Source of the DNA: Oegoconia quadripuncta
Taxonomy: Eukaryota; Arthropoda; Insecta; Lepidoptera; Autostichidae
DNA: 64,000 nt
Direction: 5' to 3'
Assembly (NCBI GenBank): GCA_949316235.1
Contig: OX438744.1
Location: forward strand, 2,790,001 to 2,854,000
Part shown: piece after piece, positions 34,311 to 46,144 of the stretch
Layout of the letters: each line of letters opens with the position of its first letter
Numbering within the stretch: the stretch's first letter is position 1
Program-made: the position numbers and the translations under genes
Notes under the pieces: model-generated
Told to the model about the DNA's origin: nothing
Databases searched by the model: none
The model's input: the letters and a program-made list of their open reading frames with translations, nothing else

Positions 34311-35741
34311 CTCGCAAAAACCATATAACGCGCGGACGTCAACGAACGACAACTGTCAATCTCAGCTGCTGGGTAACTGGCGTACAATGGCAGAAACGGA
34401 ACGTTTTGCCCAGCGCCCGAATGACAGACAAAACAATAACACGACCAATTCACGACGCGGCATTGTGCTGTATTATTTCTATTAGTTCGTTGAATATTTA
34501 TTCTAACCGAGTTATATGCGTGTGATGTCCGTAGTCGCCGCGTTAAAAAATTGTGGCAGGTTGATTCAATGTCGGAACATAAACAAGGGTGAAGGCGAAA
34601 TCTGTATTGTTCAACACTCAGAATGAAGCTCATCGGAAAACAATACGTTACGTTGTGCTAAAAAGCGAGGAAGTTACTTATTTTCGAAACAGGAAGACAT
34701 CCGATGTTCTAAGAAAGCATTCAATTGTTGTTCCGATATTTCTAGGTGAAACGAAACGGTTTTTATCTTAAACTTTTACAGGGTTGCATTTGGAGAAAAG
34801 TGAAAGGGGGCGTTAATTTTGAATAACGTTTAACACTGCAATCATAATTAGTAATTGCATTCTGCAACTCATTTCGTAACCTATTTAAATTTAATGTGAG
34901 AGCGACAATAGTCAAGAGAATTGAAATGCTATATAGCGCACTTTCCGAGGCTGGACACTTGACCTCAAAGGAACGTGCTCGGCTTTCTAATAGGTTGATA
35001 TAACTCACATAACCGTCTATTGACTTCATAATCGGTTCTTTGATCAATCACACTATATTATGTTAACAACAGATCCAACCTTTGAAATTTTTCGTTCGGG
35101 TCTTGGAGGAGTAAGTTTAGAAACAAAACAGATCACAAATAAGAGCTTAGAAGTACCTAGATCTATTTTCTAATAAGTACTTAATCGTTATGCGGTGGTA
35201 AATTTTCTAGATATTTATTTTCCAGTTTACCATTGTCACATCACATTTTTTTCAGTCCTATTACGCTTTCCGTCACGCTATGACAACTTACCCATTGTTA
35301 ATAATAACAGGTGCCTATTTTGCATATGACAACAAATTATCAATGCACGTTTGGGACGATTCTCCTCACACCGAACATCTGTTTTGTCGAAATTATATTT
35401 TCATCATACGAGTACAAAAATATTAGAGTATGTAACGGACAATTTTTTTGTAATATAATGATTGACCGAAGAAGCCTTTGACCACAATCTCATATGGTGG
35501 AAAAGATTGTCGATGTTGAAGGGAACGTAAAACATTAATAAATCGATTGTGTAGGTATACATGTTATGTACTTACCTAAACTTCATACTACATAAATATT
35601 ATGATTGCTCCAAACTTCAGTTGGCTAACAACACGTGAATTTGTGGATTATATAAGGTATGTGAACGTGTTAATCATTTATGATTTGTATTTTTACGTAA
35701 TTCTATTAAGCAACTAGCCTAGAATTCACTTCTACCATTCT
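34311..35741. other. Non-coding; 5' flank of the minus-strand exon
   Basis: 34311-34600 has raised CpG and may hold the promoter/5' UTR of the gene at 34045. 35462-35525 is a minus-strand L1 3' scrap (GACCACAATCTCATATGG). Nothing else recognised. Confidence 0.35.
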
Positions 35742-35862
35742 TGGGAGCCCCCAACCTGCATTGGGCCAGCGTGGTGAACTATGGCCCATACTCCCTCATA
35801 TACGAGGGAAGGCCTATATCCCTGCAGTGGAATGTTTACGGGCTGATGATGATTATGATGAT
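35742..35862 (+). mobile_element. SINE family D 3' part
   Basis: GGGAGCCCCCAACCTGC, GGGCCAGCGTGGTGAACTATG and AAGGCCTATATCCCTGCAGT. Confidence 0.75.
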
Positions 35863-35997
35863 TCTTGGGAGCTAATCTATTCCAAAAAAATGGTCAACAG
35901 CGTCAATCAGTATAATCTTTAAATAGGATTCTGCAAAACCTTTCTCTAAAGAAATATACTTTTAATATCAAAATTAACTCTGTGATCATATTTAGAC

Positions 35998-36180
35998 GAC
36001 CGACTCGAATCCCGGTAGGGCCAAAATATTGGCGTGATGAATACCGATCATTTATGTGATGATGGATGTTATATAAATATTTGCGTATGTTTATCCTTTA
36101 ACTAGTAACCCTAACACAATGTTTGCTTAGTTTAGGACTAGATGATTGGTGTAAGTATGCCAAATATTTATTTATTATTA
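35998..36180 (+). mobile_element. SINE family C, headless
   Basis: CGACTCGAATCCCGG (B-box remnant), GATGGATGTTATATAAAT, TAACTAGTAACCCTAAC and GGACTAGATGATTGGTGT. Confidence 0.75.
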
Positions 36181-36734
36181 TGTACCTATGTACATGTACT
36201 CACCTATTCATACCGTTATCTATCGCATGCGTTTAAATGCAAATATTCTTATTTAATAACAACATTATTTCAACGCATAGATAAACATATTTGACACGAT
36301 TTCACTAGTTGGAAATGTTGGAATATAAACGCAAAATAATGATTGAAATAACAAATTTGTTTAAAGTAACAATTATTATCATACGGTTTATTTAATCTCA
36401 TTGCAAAACAAAATTACATTGTTATTACACTTTTGGCCCAAAACTTTACAACAAGTACCATTGGCTAGAACTGGCCGAGGTAAACATGACATATAAATAA
36501 CAGTTTATCATGTTGCTATCGGGTGACCGAATACCGCAAACCGAGGCATGGGAAGTGTGGGAATAATAAACAATCATTGCACTTCGACAATACTGTTTGT
36601 ACTGTCAAAGGATAAATTGTCATGTGGTGTGAACAAGAGATAATTTAAACTCATAATATGACTGTTGGTGATAGTTTTACAAAAAGGAACCAATTCAAAA
36701 TCAGCGCGATACGACTCATGGCATAATAGCACAA
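36181..36734. other. Non-coding stretch
   Basis: AT-rich, no recognised feature. Confidence 0.3.
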
Positions 36735-37075
36735 AGCTGCACTTGGGGCTCTAAGGTCCGTAATAATAAATCAATCTCAATAGAAGTCTTGCTAATCTCA
36801 AGCTCTGTGCTAATTTATAAACCAATCTTGAGATCTACTCAGCTGAGATCACTTCTCAAGGATTCGCCTGAGCGGCGAATGGATGATAGTCTTGAGTTTC
36901 GTTTATTAATACGCGCACCTCTCAAGTGAGTACTGCTTGAGTATGCACGTGCTTTCCAGGTCTCAAGTTAGGTTTATTAATCAACACGTTTACTTGAGAC
37001 CGGTCACAAGACTGTTCTCAATCTTAAGAATGGTTTATTAATACCTAACGGGCCTAAGTTTTAAGTAGGTATTCT
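36735..37075. mobile_element. TTAA-type MITE, diverged copy
   Basis: Rich in CTCAAG/CTTGAG motifs, with inverted ends CTAAGGTCCGTAATAATAAA and TTTATTAATACCTAACGGG. Related to the cleaner 152-bp element at 50388-50539, but longer and internally expanded. Confidence 0.55.
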
Positions 37076-37865
37076 AGGGAACAGTGTACTACCTTACTAA
37101 TAAATTATTAGGTACTCCTAAACAGATTGCAGATCAGAATGTTAGCGATAATAAATTCATTCATTAATTTCAATGAAAATGAGTTATACATTACGTTTAT
37201 TAATTACGCTCACAAGACCTTCTGTACCTACTTGTATTTAAGTAAGTTATTCCTAGTTTCATCAAATGAATATACGTAAATTTTGAACTGCTTATTTCAC
37301 TTAGATAACTTTAGGTACGTTATTTTGAAGCTAGTTTTCTATTTTTAAATATAATTAGCAAACTGTTTCCGCTATTATCATCTTAAAGTAAATAGCGGTT
37401 GATCTTGTGCTTTGTGCTAACAAACAATTAGGGTGTGACTCGATGTACTACTACATAGTGCAAGACCTACATAAAATTATACTTTTACGGCCTATGTACC
37501 AGTGGTGCTCTTATAGACTGTTTCATAATGGTGATGAAATATCTTAATACTTTTTTATTTATGTATGGTTTTATTCCGCTTGCCCTTATAGAGAGAAAAA
37601 AAAAATCTTTATTTTTTCTCATAGGTACGTAAGTATATGTATACCTAAGTCATGCATGATCTAATAAAAGCATTATTACAAAACTCTGGTCCAAATCATG
37701 GTCCCAATAAACTATTTTACTTATGTATCACACGAATGTATATACTCGTATATTTAGCGTATATTTGTATACTTTAAAAATACATAGACGCGTGTTCTAA
37801 CTAGACATCATTAATAATAATATCAATAGCAATAATGAGAATTTAGAATTTTGAGGTAATGTCAT
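37076..37865. other. AT-rich non-coding stretch
   Basis: A LINE-like TCTTTATTTTTTCTC tail scrap is at about 37600. No gene. Confidence 0.3.
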
Positions 37866-38098
37866 TGTCGATTGGTGTAGTGGATAGTGACCCTGTCAGC
37901 GAAACCAACGGTTGGGGGTTCGAGTCCCCCGACGGGTAAATGTTGTGTGATGAATATGAACATTTATTCCTGAGTCATGGATGTTTGTATACATATTTAT
38001 GTATGTTTATCTGTTATCTAGTATCCATAGTACAAGCTTTGCTTAGTGTGGGACTAGATGATTGGTGTAAGTGTCCGAAATAAATTATTATTATTATT
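37866..38098 (+). mobile_element. SINE family C, full length
   Basis: TGTCGATTGGTGTAGTGG head, GGGTTCGAGTCCCCCGACGG B-box region, CCTGAGTCATGGATG, ATCTAGTATCCATAGTAC, GGACTAGATGATTGGTGT, ending in an ATTATTATTATT tail. Confidence 0.9.
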
Positions 38099-38324
38099 GT
38101 TTGGCATAGGTTCTGGGAATTTAGTTAAATACTGTTGTAGCTTAGTTATATCATGTTAAACTAAGGTGCTCATTCAGAACACCAGGTTAATTAATTATAT
38201 CCTTTTACCAACGAGGAAATTTTACCCTGAAAACGGCATTATCAGAATAACATACACTTTTTTTCTTGAAAGTACCTACCTAAAGCGTTCGATAACCGCA
38301 CTTGTATTTTTTTGTTTTTTGTTT

Positions 38325-38943
38325 TTGTTGTTTTTTTTTACTGTAAGGAAAAAAATTGGGCATATTACGTAAGAAAAATAGAAGTTATTGGCATAGGTAT
38401 TTTATTTTATCTTTTCAAAACCATTTGCCTGTGTCATTTGCGTTTGTAGTAAAAAATATGAGTTTTAAATATAATAGTATTATATTAACCCTACGTATCC
38501 CGCCAGTCGCATATCAATTTCCGGCCGGCGCGTGGGTCGATGATTTTTTTTTATGCTAAACGGGTTGGTACTTGACCTCAATCACACCTCAGTCACACTC
38601 AAGATGAGGCCGAAGGTGGAAGCGTACTGACCCGGAAACCCCAACAAATTTGGGGGACTGGCTATCTTATCTCTGACAACCGGAACACAACAATGCTATT
38701 AACATAGCTGGTTGGCGGCAGATTTAGATAAGGTGGTGGTAGCTAGCCAGGCGGACATTTAAAATGCCCTACCACCAACCAAACCGAGTACTTAAAACAT
38801 GTACCCGCTGGGGATCGAACCCGCGACCTCCGAATCGTAAACCCAATGTTGTTTACATTGAGCCACGAAGGCGGTTTTGAAAAAAATAATTAAACTACCT
38901 GAGTGTACCAATAACTTCTATTTCATTTACCTATTATATACAT
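38325..38943. mobile_element. Fold-back MITE split by SINE A
   Basis: Left arm TTACTGTAAGGAAAAAAATT then GTTATTGGCATAGG. Interior with CGTATCCCGCCAGTCGCATA. After the SINE, TTTGAAAAAAATAATTAAAC and the start of the right arm (ACCAATAACTTCTATTTC). The uninterrupted relative is at 45293-45647. The outermost right arm is cut off at about 38940, where a MITE half copy begins. Confidence 0.7.
38544..38875 (-). mobile_element. SINE family A, full length, nested
   Basis: From poly-T at 38544 through ATGCTAAACGGGTTGG, CTGATTAGATAAG-type body and GGGGATCGAACCCGCG (B box) to CCACGAAGGCGGT at 38875. Inserted into the fold-back MITE. Confidence 0.9.
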
Positions 38944-38947
38944 ATTT

Positions 38948-39125
38948 TATAAAGCGGTTACGTTAAGCCTATTCTTAACTTAATGTTATCCGATAATACA
39001 CACAAAGTTTAGGTAAATTTGGATTTGCCGTTCCCAAAAAAAATCAAAAATGTTTGTATGAAGAAAACAGTCTTAATGAAATTGTTCATACATAACGCCA
39101 ATTTTATAGGTAAGGAAGGACTTAA
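38948..39125 (-). mobile_element. MITE half copy (TACCTATGAAATTGG family)
   Basis: TTATAAAGCGGTTACGTTAA to GCCAATTTTATAGGTAAGG: corresponds to the left half of the MITE at 7228-7653, reversed. Confidence 0.65.
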
Positions 39126-39353
39126 TACTTAAACATAAAATGTAACACTAATATTTAAAAACTGAAAGCGTTGAATTTCTTACTGCGATAATAAAATTGT
39201 ATGTTAATTGACGCCTTTAGATGATAATTTTATTAAATGGTAATAATAAATAATTATTTCTTATACTTACACTCCGATCTAGACTAGACAAAGCCTACGG
39301 ATAACGGAGAAACATACATAAATTGAATAAATATGTCTTCTGACACACAGCGG

Positions 39354-39410
39354 TGGGACGGACACCATTACATATATTTTTTATTAATATATGTAAAGGT
39401 GTCCGTCCCA
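39354..39410. repeat. Near-perfect 57-bp hairpin
   Basis: Left arm TGGGACGGACACCATTACAT, right arm ATGTAAAGGTGTCCGTCCCA, inverted copies with one unpaired position, about a 10-bp AT-rich loop. Could be a minute MITE. No transcript evidence for an RNA. Confidence 0.65.
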
Positions 39411-39629
39411 ATCGCGCTCATTGTAAAAATTAAAATTTCATTTTAAATAAATCAAATAACCAACTCTTAAGTGCACTCGAGAACCGTAAAAGCTAATTAT
39501 AAATAAATAAATGGCGTTAGATTAGATTATGATAGCGACCGAAATCGGTGGTATAGCGATAGCTGTAGACTTTTCTTCACACAACTTTACTGTGACCCCA
39601 CATAGGTAGCTCCCCACTCGTAATTCCAT

Positions 39630-39893
39630 AAATATTAAATAAATAAAATCCTTGGACATACACACAACGTCATCTAGTTCCACATTAAGCAACTATAGGC
39701 TTATGTTGTGGGTAGCAGATGGTTGGTATTCTACACAAATACATTTTTTTTGTAAATAAATACATATATAAATGAAAAACACCCATAACTCGGGAGCACA
39801 TGTCTATAATCATCATACAAACATATGCCCGGATTTGAAGCCGCAACCTTTTGGTATAGCAGTCAGATTTTCTAACGACTACACCGGTCGTCT
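39630..39893 (-). mobile_element. SINE family B, near full
   Basis: CATACACACAACGTCATCTAG, GCAGATGGTTGGTATTC, CCATAACTCGGGAGC and head ACTACACCGGTCGTC. The B-box region is shortened. Confidence 0.85.
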
Positions 39894-40680
39894 AAATATT
39901 ACACATCAATATGCAATGAATAACTCCCCGTTGCATCTATTCAAGTATAGTAGGCGGGAAAATCCAATAATTTATATTATATTGTAGAGCTAACCCCTGA
40001 AAGTATTGATTATAAAACTGTTGCCTATTAGATGTCGATATCAGTGATTTCATACACGTCTGGTTTTGCGTTCACCGGAGTACAATGGACGTCGCCGCCG
40101 CATTGAATAGGTAATTGCACACCTCTGTCCGCAATTAATGGTTTATTGACTACGTGCATGGCCCTAATATGTTCATTAAATTGTCTGTAAATCATTGATA
40201 CAGGCTATAATTTTCGCGCTGTTCTTAGTAGATGAAACAGCGCCATCTCTTAGAATCTTCGAGAATAGAACTGCTGAGAATAAATGACCAAAATCACCCC
40301 GCGCAAGCGATACCATTAGATCGGTCACATAAAAGTGAAAGAAAAAAATTACAGTATTGATTAAAAATATGAGTCTAACGTATGTTTGATAAACTAAAAA
40401 AGATACTCTCATATTTTTTGGTCACTTTTCTAAGTGATGCAATTTTTTACAACATAAGACAGCATTTTAAACGACAGTTCCCGAACGGAGTCGGTGTATG
40501 ACTGATTTCCCATTGGTTCCAAACTCCCGTTTTAACACCAATGAAGTGGTGCAATTTTGATTGTTTCAACGACTCGGTCCATACGCAGTTATATATAAGT
40601 CTATGCTGTAAATAATAATTATACACGAAAATTTGTAGCACTTTGATTTGCTTCCCACGATGGACATTTTGTCAATAAAA
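39894..40680. other. Non-coding stretch
   Basis: 40560-40610 holds ACTCGGTCCATACGCAG and TTATATATAAGTCTATG, seen often at edges of lepidopteran repeats. Otherwise nothing. Confidence 0.35.
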
Positions 40681-41541
40681 TACAGGGCGTCCCAAAGTTA
40701 TGGGACATGAAGGGGAAGTACCTTAAATATCGTAGATAGTGAATTTTGCTCAAAGAAGACTTTATGTTATTTTTAAAAGTTAGTAATTCTGCATTCATAG
40801 ATTTTCTAAAAATTATTTGCTTCGGCTGGGAATCGAACCGACTCAAATGTGAAAAAAAAAACACCCTACTTTTATGATGCCAATCGAAAGAATAGCTAAA
40901 AAATAATAACTCTGCCTAAGTAACATAGTATTTTAAAAGAAAGGAACAACGTGAAATTAATCATTTTAATCAAATAAAAAACATACATGAAACTGCCGTA
41001 GTCAATTAAGTAGGTATTTTTTTGTAAATTAATTAATTAAATGCTCAAAATGTGATCCCTCTTGTCTTACGCAAATCGCCAATCTTTTAATGAGCCCGCT
41101 GCCTGTTGATTTTCTAATCATTTTATGGTGAACACTCGATGTGATATGGCACAATTCTGTTTGCAACTTATTTACGAATAATCAATGCTATCTTTGGAAT
41201 GATAATATCGCTACTTTTCGAACGTCGTCGGCAATAAATAACTTTCTTGAAATTTGACTCAATCATTTTATGTTGTTCCTTTCTTTTAAAATACTATGTT
41301 ACTTAGGCAGAGTTATTATTTTTTAGCTATTCTTTCGATTGGCATCATAAAAGTAGGGTGTTTTTTTTTTCACATTTGAGTCGGTTCGATTCCCAGCCGA
41401 AGCAAATAATTTTTAGAAAATCTATGAATGCAGAATTACTAACTTTTAAAAATAACATAAAGTCTTCTTTGAGCAAAATTCACTATCTACAATATTTAAG
41501 GTACTTCCCCTTCATGTCCCATAACTTTGGGACGCCCTGTA
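40681..41541. mobile_element. Long-TIR DNA transposon derivative
   Basis: 861 bp bounded by TACAGGGCGTCCCAAAGTTA and TAACTTTGGGACGCCCTGTA, flanked by TA. The inverted arms extend about 280 bp each (40681-40955 and 41265-41541) with few mismatches. The unique centre holds a transposase C-terminal remnant (minus). Non-autonomous. Confidence 0.85.
41029..41180 (-). pseudogene. Transposase C-terminal remnant
   Basis: The minus frame ending at the stop 41029-41031 reads ELCHITSSVHHKMIRK, then RLAICVRQEGSHFEHLIN. A final C/G-HFEHL block is typical of insect IS630/Tc1/mariner-superfamily transposases. Roughly 45 codons survive and no DDE residues remain. It ties the surrounding long-TIR element to that superfamily by inference. 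Confidence 0.5.
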
Positions 41542-42263
41542 TATTATTTTTACCCCACTGCCGACTAGTTTTCGGGTATATAAATACACTAATTATCTAG
41601 CCTAAAGCCACTACACTGTACCATGATTACTAGGTAATGGATGTACAAACATAAATCAATATTTCTTTTTGTTTATCCATATATTTATATGTATACTTAT
41701 ATTACGCAGGTGCACTATCGGGTACACCAAACGATTGTTGTATGTAGGTATGTTCTATGTTATCTCCTGTACGGTGTCGTTACATTCATTTTGATCCCCA
41801 GTGTGTTATTGGATAGGTACATTTTATGGGAATAATCCAATCCAATAAGCCCCATACAATGCAAAATAGGATAACATGTTTACGTTATTAAAAAAAAATA
41901 TTGTTAATAATAACATTAATGTTGGTTTGTTTACCGAAACGAACAGACATTAATATATTTATAAACTAAAATAAACTGTCCTTCATCGACAGATTGAATT
42001 ATAGGTAGGTTTATAGCTACTTCTGTGTTGTAGTGGTTTTCTTCTACATTTTGGAAATCTCTTTTAGCTTATTTACACACACTATTTCTCTGTATAATTA
42101 TTCTGGGACTCAAGCCCGATCACGTAGGTTACCGTATACCTTCAGTACCCCTAAACCAATAATTTTCGACGTCGGTCAAAATATCAAATTTAGGTGGGAT
42201 AATATAAATCCACCTTTGCACGTGACCTATCGTTTATACTCTGTTATATGTAATATTTTGATG
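41542..42263. other. AT-rich non-coding stretch
   Basis: No recognised gene or repeat. Confidence 0.3.
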
Positions 42264-42375
42264 CAATAAGGCCGGCAACGCATCTGTGACCCTTTTGGTG
42301 TTGCGGGTGCCCATGGGCGGGGTGATTGCTTTCCATCAGGTGACCCGCATGCTAGATTGCCGCTCTCTCACAAAA
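42264..42375 (+). mobile_element. Common lepidopteran retroelement 3' end
   Basis: AAGGCCGGCAACGCATCTG, TTGCGGGTGCCCATGGGCGG, TTTCCATCAGGTGACCC and CTCTCTCACAAAAAAA: a very frequent 3' end plus poly-A. Confidence 0.65.
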
Positions 42376-43136
42376 AAAAAAATATATATAAAAATTTAAA
42401 GAAACTCATAAAATGCCCTGGACATTTTTGAAGTATTTTGACATATGTATTCTGACTACCGAACCCTACCGCGCATTATACACGCACCTGACCGGTCTTA
42501 CATGGAAGGAATTGGCGACTTACAAATATTAGCTTATAAATCTTCGTGGTTCCCAGAGCTTGTTTCATAAATATATACTGGTATTGCATCAATATGTGTG
42601 CGTAAAGTACGGCGTATTTGATGACATTTCACGGAAACGTTGTATAACATCGATCGGCTCGTGCGCATTCAATAACAAAGGCTGACAAGCGCCCATAATC
42701 CATGCTAAACGTACGATGCTACACCTATTTATTTTGGTTGAAGATGATAATACAAGAAACATACACACCGACAGCCTTAAATATCCATTATTAAAGAATA
42801 GTATTTCGGCATATTTTATCAAGTCATGTGCTACGTCGGTACAGCATTACATCAATTTCTGAATTAACATTTATGCACAAACGTATGTATTTTTAATTTC
42901 TCCTCCGATTGATCTAAGCATTTTGACCTATTTGTTTTTCTAATTTTAGTAAGTTCTATATTATAAATACTTTTACAACAAGGTTTTAATGCTCCATGCT
43001 TATCATCCTCAAGAATTTGATGTTTTCACCATTGACTCGCTATGAAGAATCCTCCATCACGATTATCGCACATTATTCATAGTTCCAGTGCCAATCTTCT
43101 GACTCCATCTTCCTACCCTCGTTATCAGGTGTAATG
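42376..43136. other. Non-coding stretch
   Basis: Nothing recognised. Confidence 0.3.
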
Positions 43137-43290
43137 TAAAGTGCTCATGGCAACGAAAAAAACTAGCCCAAATTCGACTATCTTGCCATTTGCCATCAGG
43201 GAGTTCCAGTTCTTTAATCCCGACGCCATCATCAGATCAGCTCGATAGCACCATAATATTGTATTGTCACCGAACTTACACAAATATGCC
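43137..43290. repeat. Dispersed repeat S, copy 2
   Basis: GTGCTCATGGCAACG, CTTGCCATTTGCCATCAGG, CAGATCAGCTCGATAGCACC: the same order as 11930-12095. Confidence 0.55.
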
Positions 43291-43584
43291 AAATTTTAGC
43301 ACAATCAGAGAACGGACAACTTTCTTACATACTAATTAAAAACATAAAAGAAATTAAAATTTGTACCTATTATGGCATGTCGATATAGAAGCATGTAAAC
43401 ATGTGGCCAGGGTTACATTAAGGCAGCTCCTGGACTAGCGCCACCACCGTCTCAACTCAATTTTATAAAAGAAGTGCACTAGGGGTGCCACAAAAAAAAA
43501 CCACGTCAAAGAGGAGTGCTGCGAATCCTGCCTGCCTGCCTGCGAATGCCTGATAAATAAATGTTTAACCGAAATAGTCCCGCT
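43291..43584. other. Non-coding stretch
   Basis: Contains a CCTGCCTGCCTGCGAATG short repeat near 43525. Nothing else. Confidence 0.3.
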
Positions 43585-43645
43585 GGTACCGATCGGTACC
43601 ACCTAATAGCGCATACTGACAAGCCCCGCGGTACCGATCGGTACC
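43585..43645. repeat. Two copies of GGTACCGATCGGTACC
   Basis: A perfect 16-bp palindrome at 43585-43600 and again at 43630-43645. It could be a dimer-protein binding site or a repeat-junction relic. No gene is adjacent. Confidence 0.7.
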
Positions 43646-44804
43646 AGTCGACCCGACCCAACTTTGAATTTTCAACTCGTGCCGCTCTCAGGTAGGTACT
43701 CTGTAATCAACAGGTTATTATTTGTTTAGTAATATAATACCTGACATTTGTTTATAGTTATGCGGCTCTGTTATTCAAAAGGCCAAAACAGTTTACAGAA
43801 AGAGATTAGACGCAATAGAACGTGAACCAGATGTGTTTATCTGAGGCCGTGTAATTTGATCCCTTTGAGTGCGCATGGGACGGGAGTCTCGGGATGTGAT
43901 GTGATGACGTAATCGGCCAAGGATTTTACATTACATTAAACAAAAAAATATAATATAAACATAATCTACCACTCGGGCCTAATGCGTATTGGTGGACTTC
44001 TGTCACACTCGTTGGCACCAGACCGTGAGTATCCTTACCACCTTGACTTGGCTTAACGATTGTCTTCAATTGAAAACAACCGGGACCGACTATTTAACAT
44101 GTCCTCCGAAGCAATGATACACTCATATTGAAAATGCCACTGATGGTCACCCATCATAGGATTGACAACAATTTTAATTTCGCTAATCGAAAACGTATTC
44201 GTATTTTTATACTTAATATAAAAAATAAATAAATACCATGACAGCACGAGAATCAGCACGATACGTGCAATGCACAATGAAACGTAGCGGAAAAATTATA
44301 AGGAATAGAAAGGATTTATTACATTTATAATATAAATCTAATAAATTGTTTAAATATAAAAAGATGTGGACTGCGAAACGAATTTTGGCAAAAATGAATT
44401 TCGAAACAAAATAAACAGCGACTTTCAGCGGATAGACGTAGGTAAAAAGATACACAACTACGTCAACAACCTATATGTATTCATTACACATACTGTCCTA
44501 TGACTTATAACACTTGTCAAACACATAACACCTTTCATTTTGCATTAAGATAATAAACATAGTCTGATGATGATACAATCACTTAAATCATTCGAAGAAT
44601 AATCATTTTGGGTGACATTAGGACGCCATTACGAAGTGGAAAGTCATTTACGCAACGTACGTGGGTTGAGTATTGAGTCTGTCTAATTGTTATACTTCAT
44701 TCATTCTGGCCAATGCGTGTGTTGATAGTGACCTACAAACACGGTATAGTTTCAGTGTATCTGTGTGTCAATAAGTTAAATAAAAATTCAACCATTTATT
44801 TCAA
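43646..44804. other. Non-coding stretch
   Basis: No convincing coding frame or element. Confidence 0.3.
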
Positions 44805-44868
44805 CGTAAGGTAAGTACATGATAACCGCCTCCGTGGCTCAATGTAAACAACATTGGGTTTATGATTC
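44805..44868 (+). mobile_element. SINE A head with shared leader
   Basis: ACGTAAGGTAAGTACATGAT followed by AACCGCCTCCGTGGCTC and ATTGGGTTTATGATTC. The same leader precedes the full copy at 28451. Confidence 0.65.
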
Positions 44869-44995
44869 TCCGGACATTTTCATTCCTGATTCGATCTCGT
44901 TGTGAAAAGTCGAGCATCGCCCTCTCCAAAACTCGTTGCGTGTTCTTGAGCATGATATTGGTGATTGTCAATTTAAATTTAAATAGCATTTCTCT

Positions 44996-45212
44996 GTCAT
45001 CTAATACGCCCTAGCTACAACTAAAATTACTGTTTTTTTGTAATACGTCATAAGTCATCTAATACGCCCTAGCTAAAACTAAAATTATTGTTTTTTCATA
45101 ATACGTCATAATGTCATCTAATACGCCCTAGCTACAACTAAAATTATTGTTTTTTTTATAATACGTCATAATGTCATCTAATACGCCCAGCTACAACTAA
45201 AATTATAAATTC
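44996..45212. repeat. 58-60 bp tandem repeat, about 3.6 copies
   Basis: Units start GTCATCTAATACGCCC at 44996, 45054, 45113 and 45173 and contain AACTAAAATTATTG, a variable T-run and ATACGTCATAA. The last copy is cut. Only poly-T length and single bases differ. Confidence 0.9.
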
Positions 45213-45292
45213 ATATATTATTTTTTTAAAGTCATGAAAACCACATTTTCGTATTTTAATATAATTATAATAGAGGCTTCTCTTTGTATATA

Positions 45293-45647
45293 CCGGACGA
45301 GTTTTTTTACCGTAAGGAAAAAAATGGGCCATATCAGGTAAGTGTCGTAGAAGGTATTGGCATAACTAGTTTTTTTTTTAAACTATCATCAAATTAATCG
45401 TTAATTGTGTTATTTGAAGGTCGCGATTGTAGCCTCATAAATACATAATTAAAAATTTGTAGTAAATACGAGTTGCAAATAAATTTCGCATGACAGAAAC
45501 TCTACGAATCCCGCCAATCGCATATCAATCTAGGCCCAGTGCGTGCGTTTTTGAAAAAATAAAATAAAAGTACCTATGCCAATAACTTAAATTTCACTTA
45601 CCTAATATGCCCTATTTTTTTCCTTACGAAAAAAAAACTCATCCGGC
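45293..45647. mobile_element. Fold-back MITE, intact
   Basis: Ends CCGGACGAGTTTTTTTACCG and TTACGAAAAAAAAACTCATC are inverted, the arms extending over GGAAAAAAATGGGCC and GTATTGGCATA. 355 bp. Interior with ACGAATCCCGCCAATCGCATA shared with the SINE-split copy at 38325-38943. Confidence 0.8.
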
Positions 45648-45891
45648 ATGTTTGTATACTTGATCCATCTATGTAATATACCTATATGTAATTTTATTGT
45701 TCGATACCTACGAAATTAAAATATCTTATTATTAAAATGTTATTTTATATCAATTCAATTACTTTTCATTTTGGCGCCCCACATTACGTATTCCCACAAA
45801 TCAATGTGTGTTTATTCTGTTAAGTTGCTAGGGGCGCAAATATCCCTGAGTTCGATTCTTATGTTTGGAACATTAAAATTCGTCACTCGCA

Positions 45892-45955
45892 CAATAATAA
45901 TAATAAATAAATATTTCGAACACTTGCACCAATCATCTAGTCCCAAAAGCAATGC
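45892..45955 (-). mobile_element. SINE family C 3' scrap
   Basis: ATAATAATAAATAAATATTTCG and CACTTGCACCAATCATCTAG. Confidence 0.55.
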
Positions 45956-46144
45956 TCTATTTATATTGTGTCGATATCAGGGAAACAAGACTAGAAATTT
46001 TAGCGGAATTAGGCCCCTGATGCACTCCGGAGTTACAGAAATAAATAATATTTGGCTTTTATAAATATACATAATGATATGCTGTGGAATTCGCCTTAAA
46101 ATGCCTGTGCACTCTTCGTTACCTTTTAGGAAGGTGGGTATACC

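Noticed and set aside
41358..41600. An 80-codon open frame in the transposon arm
   Set aside because: The same peptide is mirrored in the other arm at 40619-40864; it is a by-product of the inverted repeat, not a gene.
44996..45212. CRISPR-like array
   Set aside because: Units are contiguous with no unique spacers; it is a plain tandem repeat in eukaryotic DNA.
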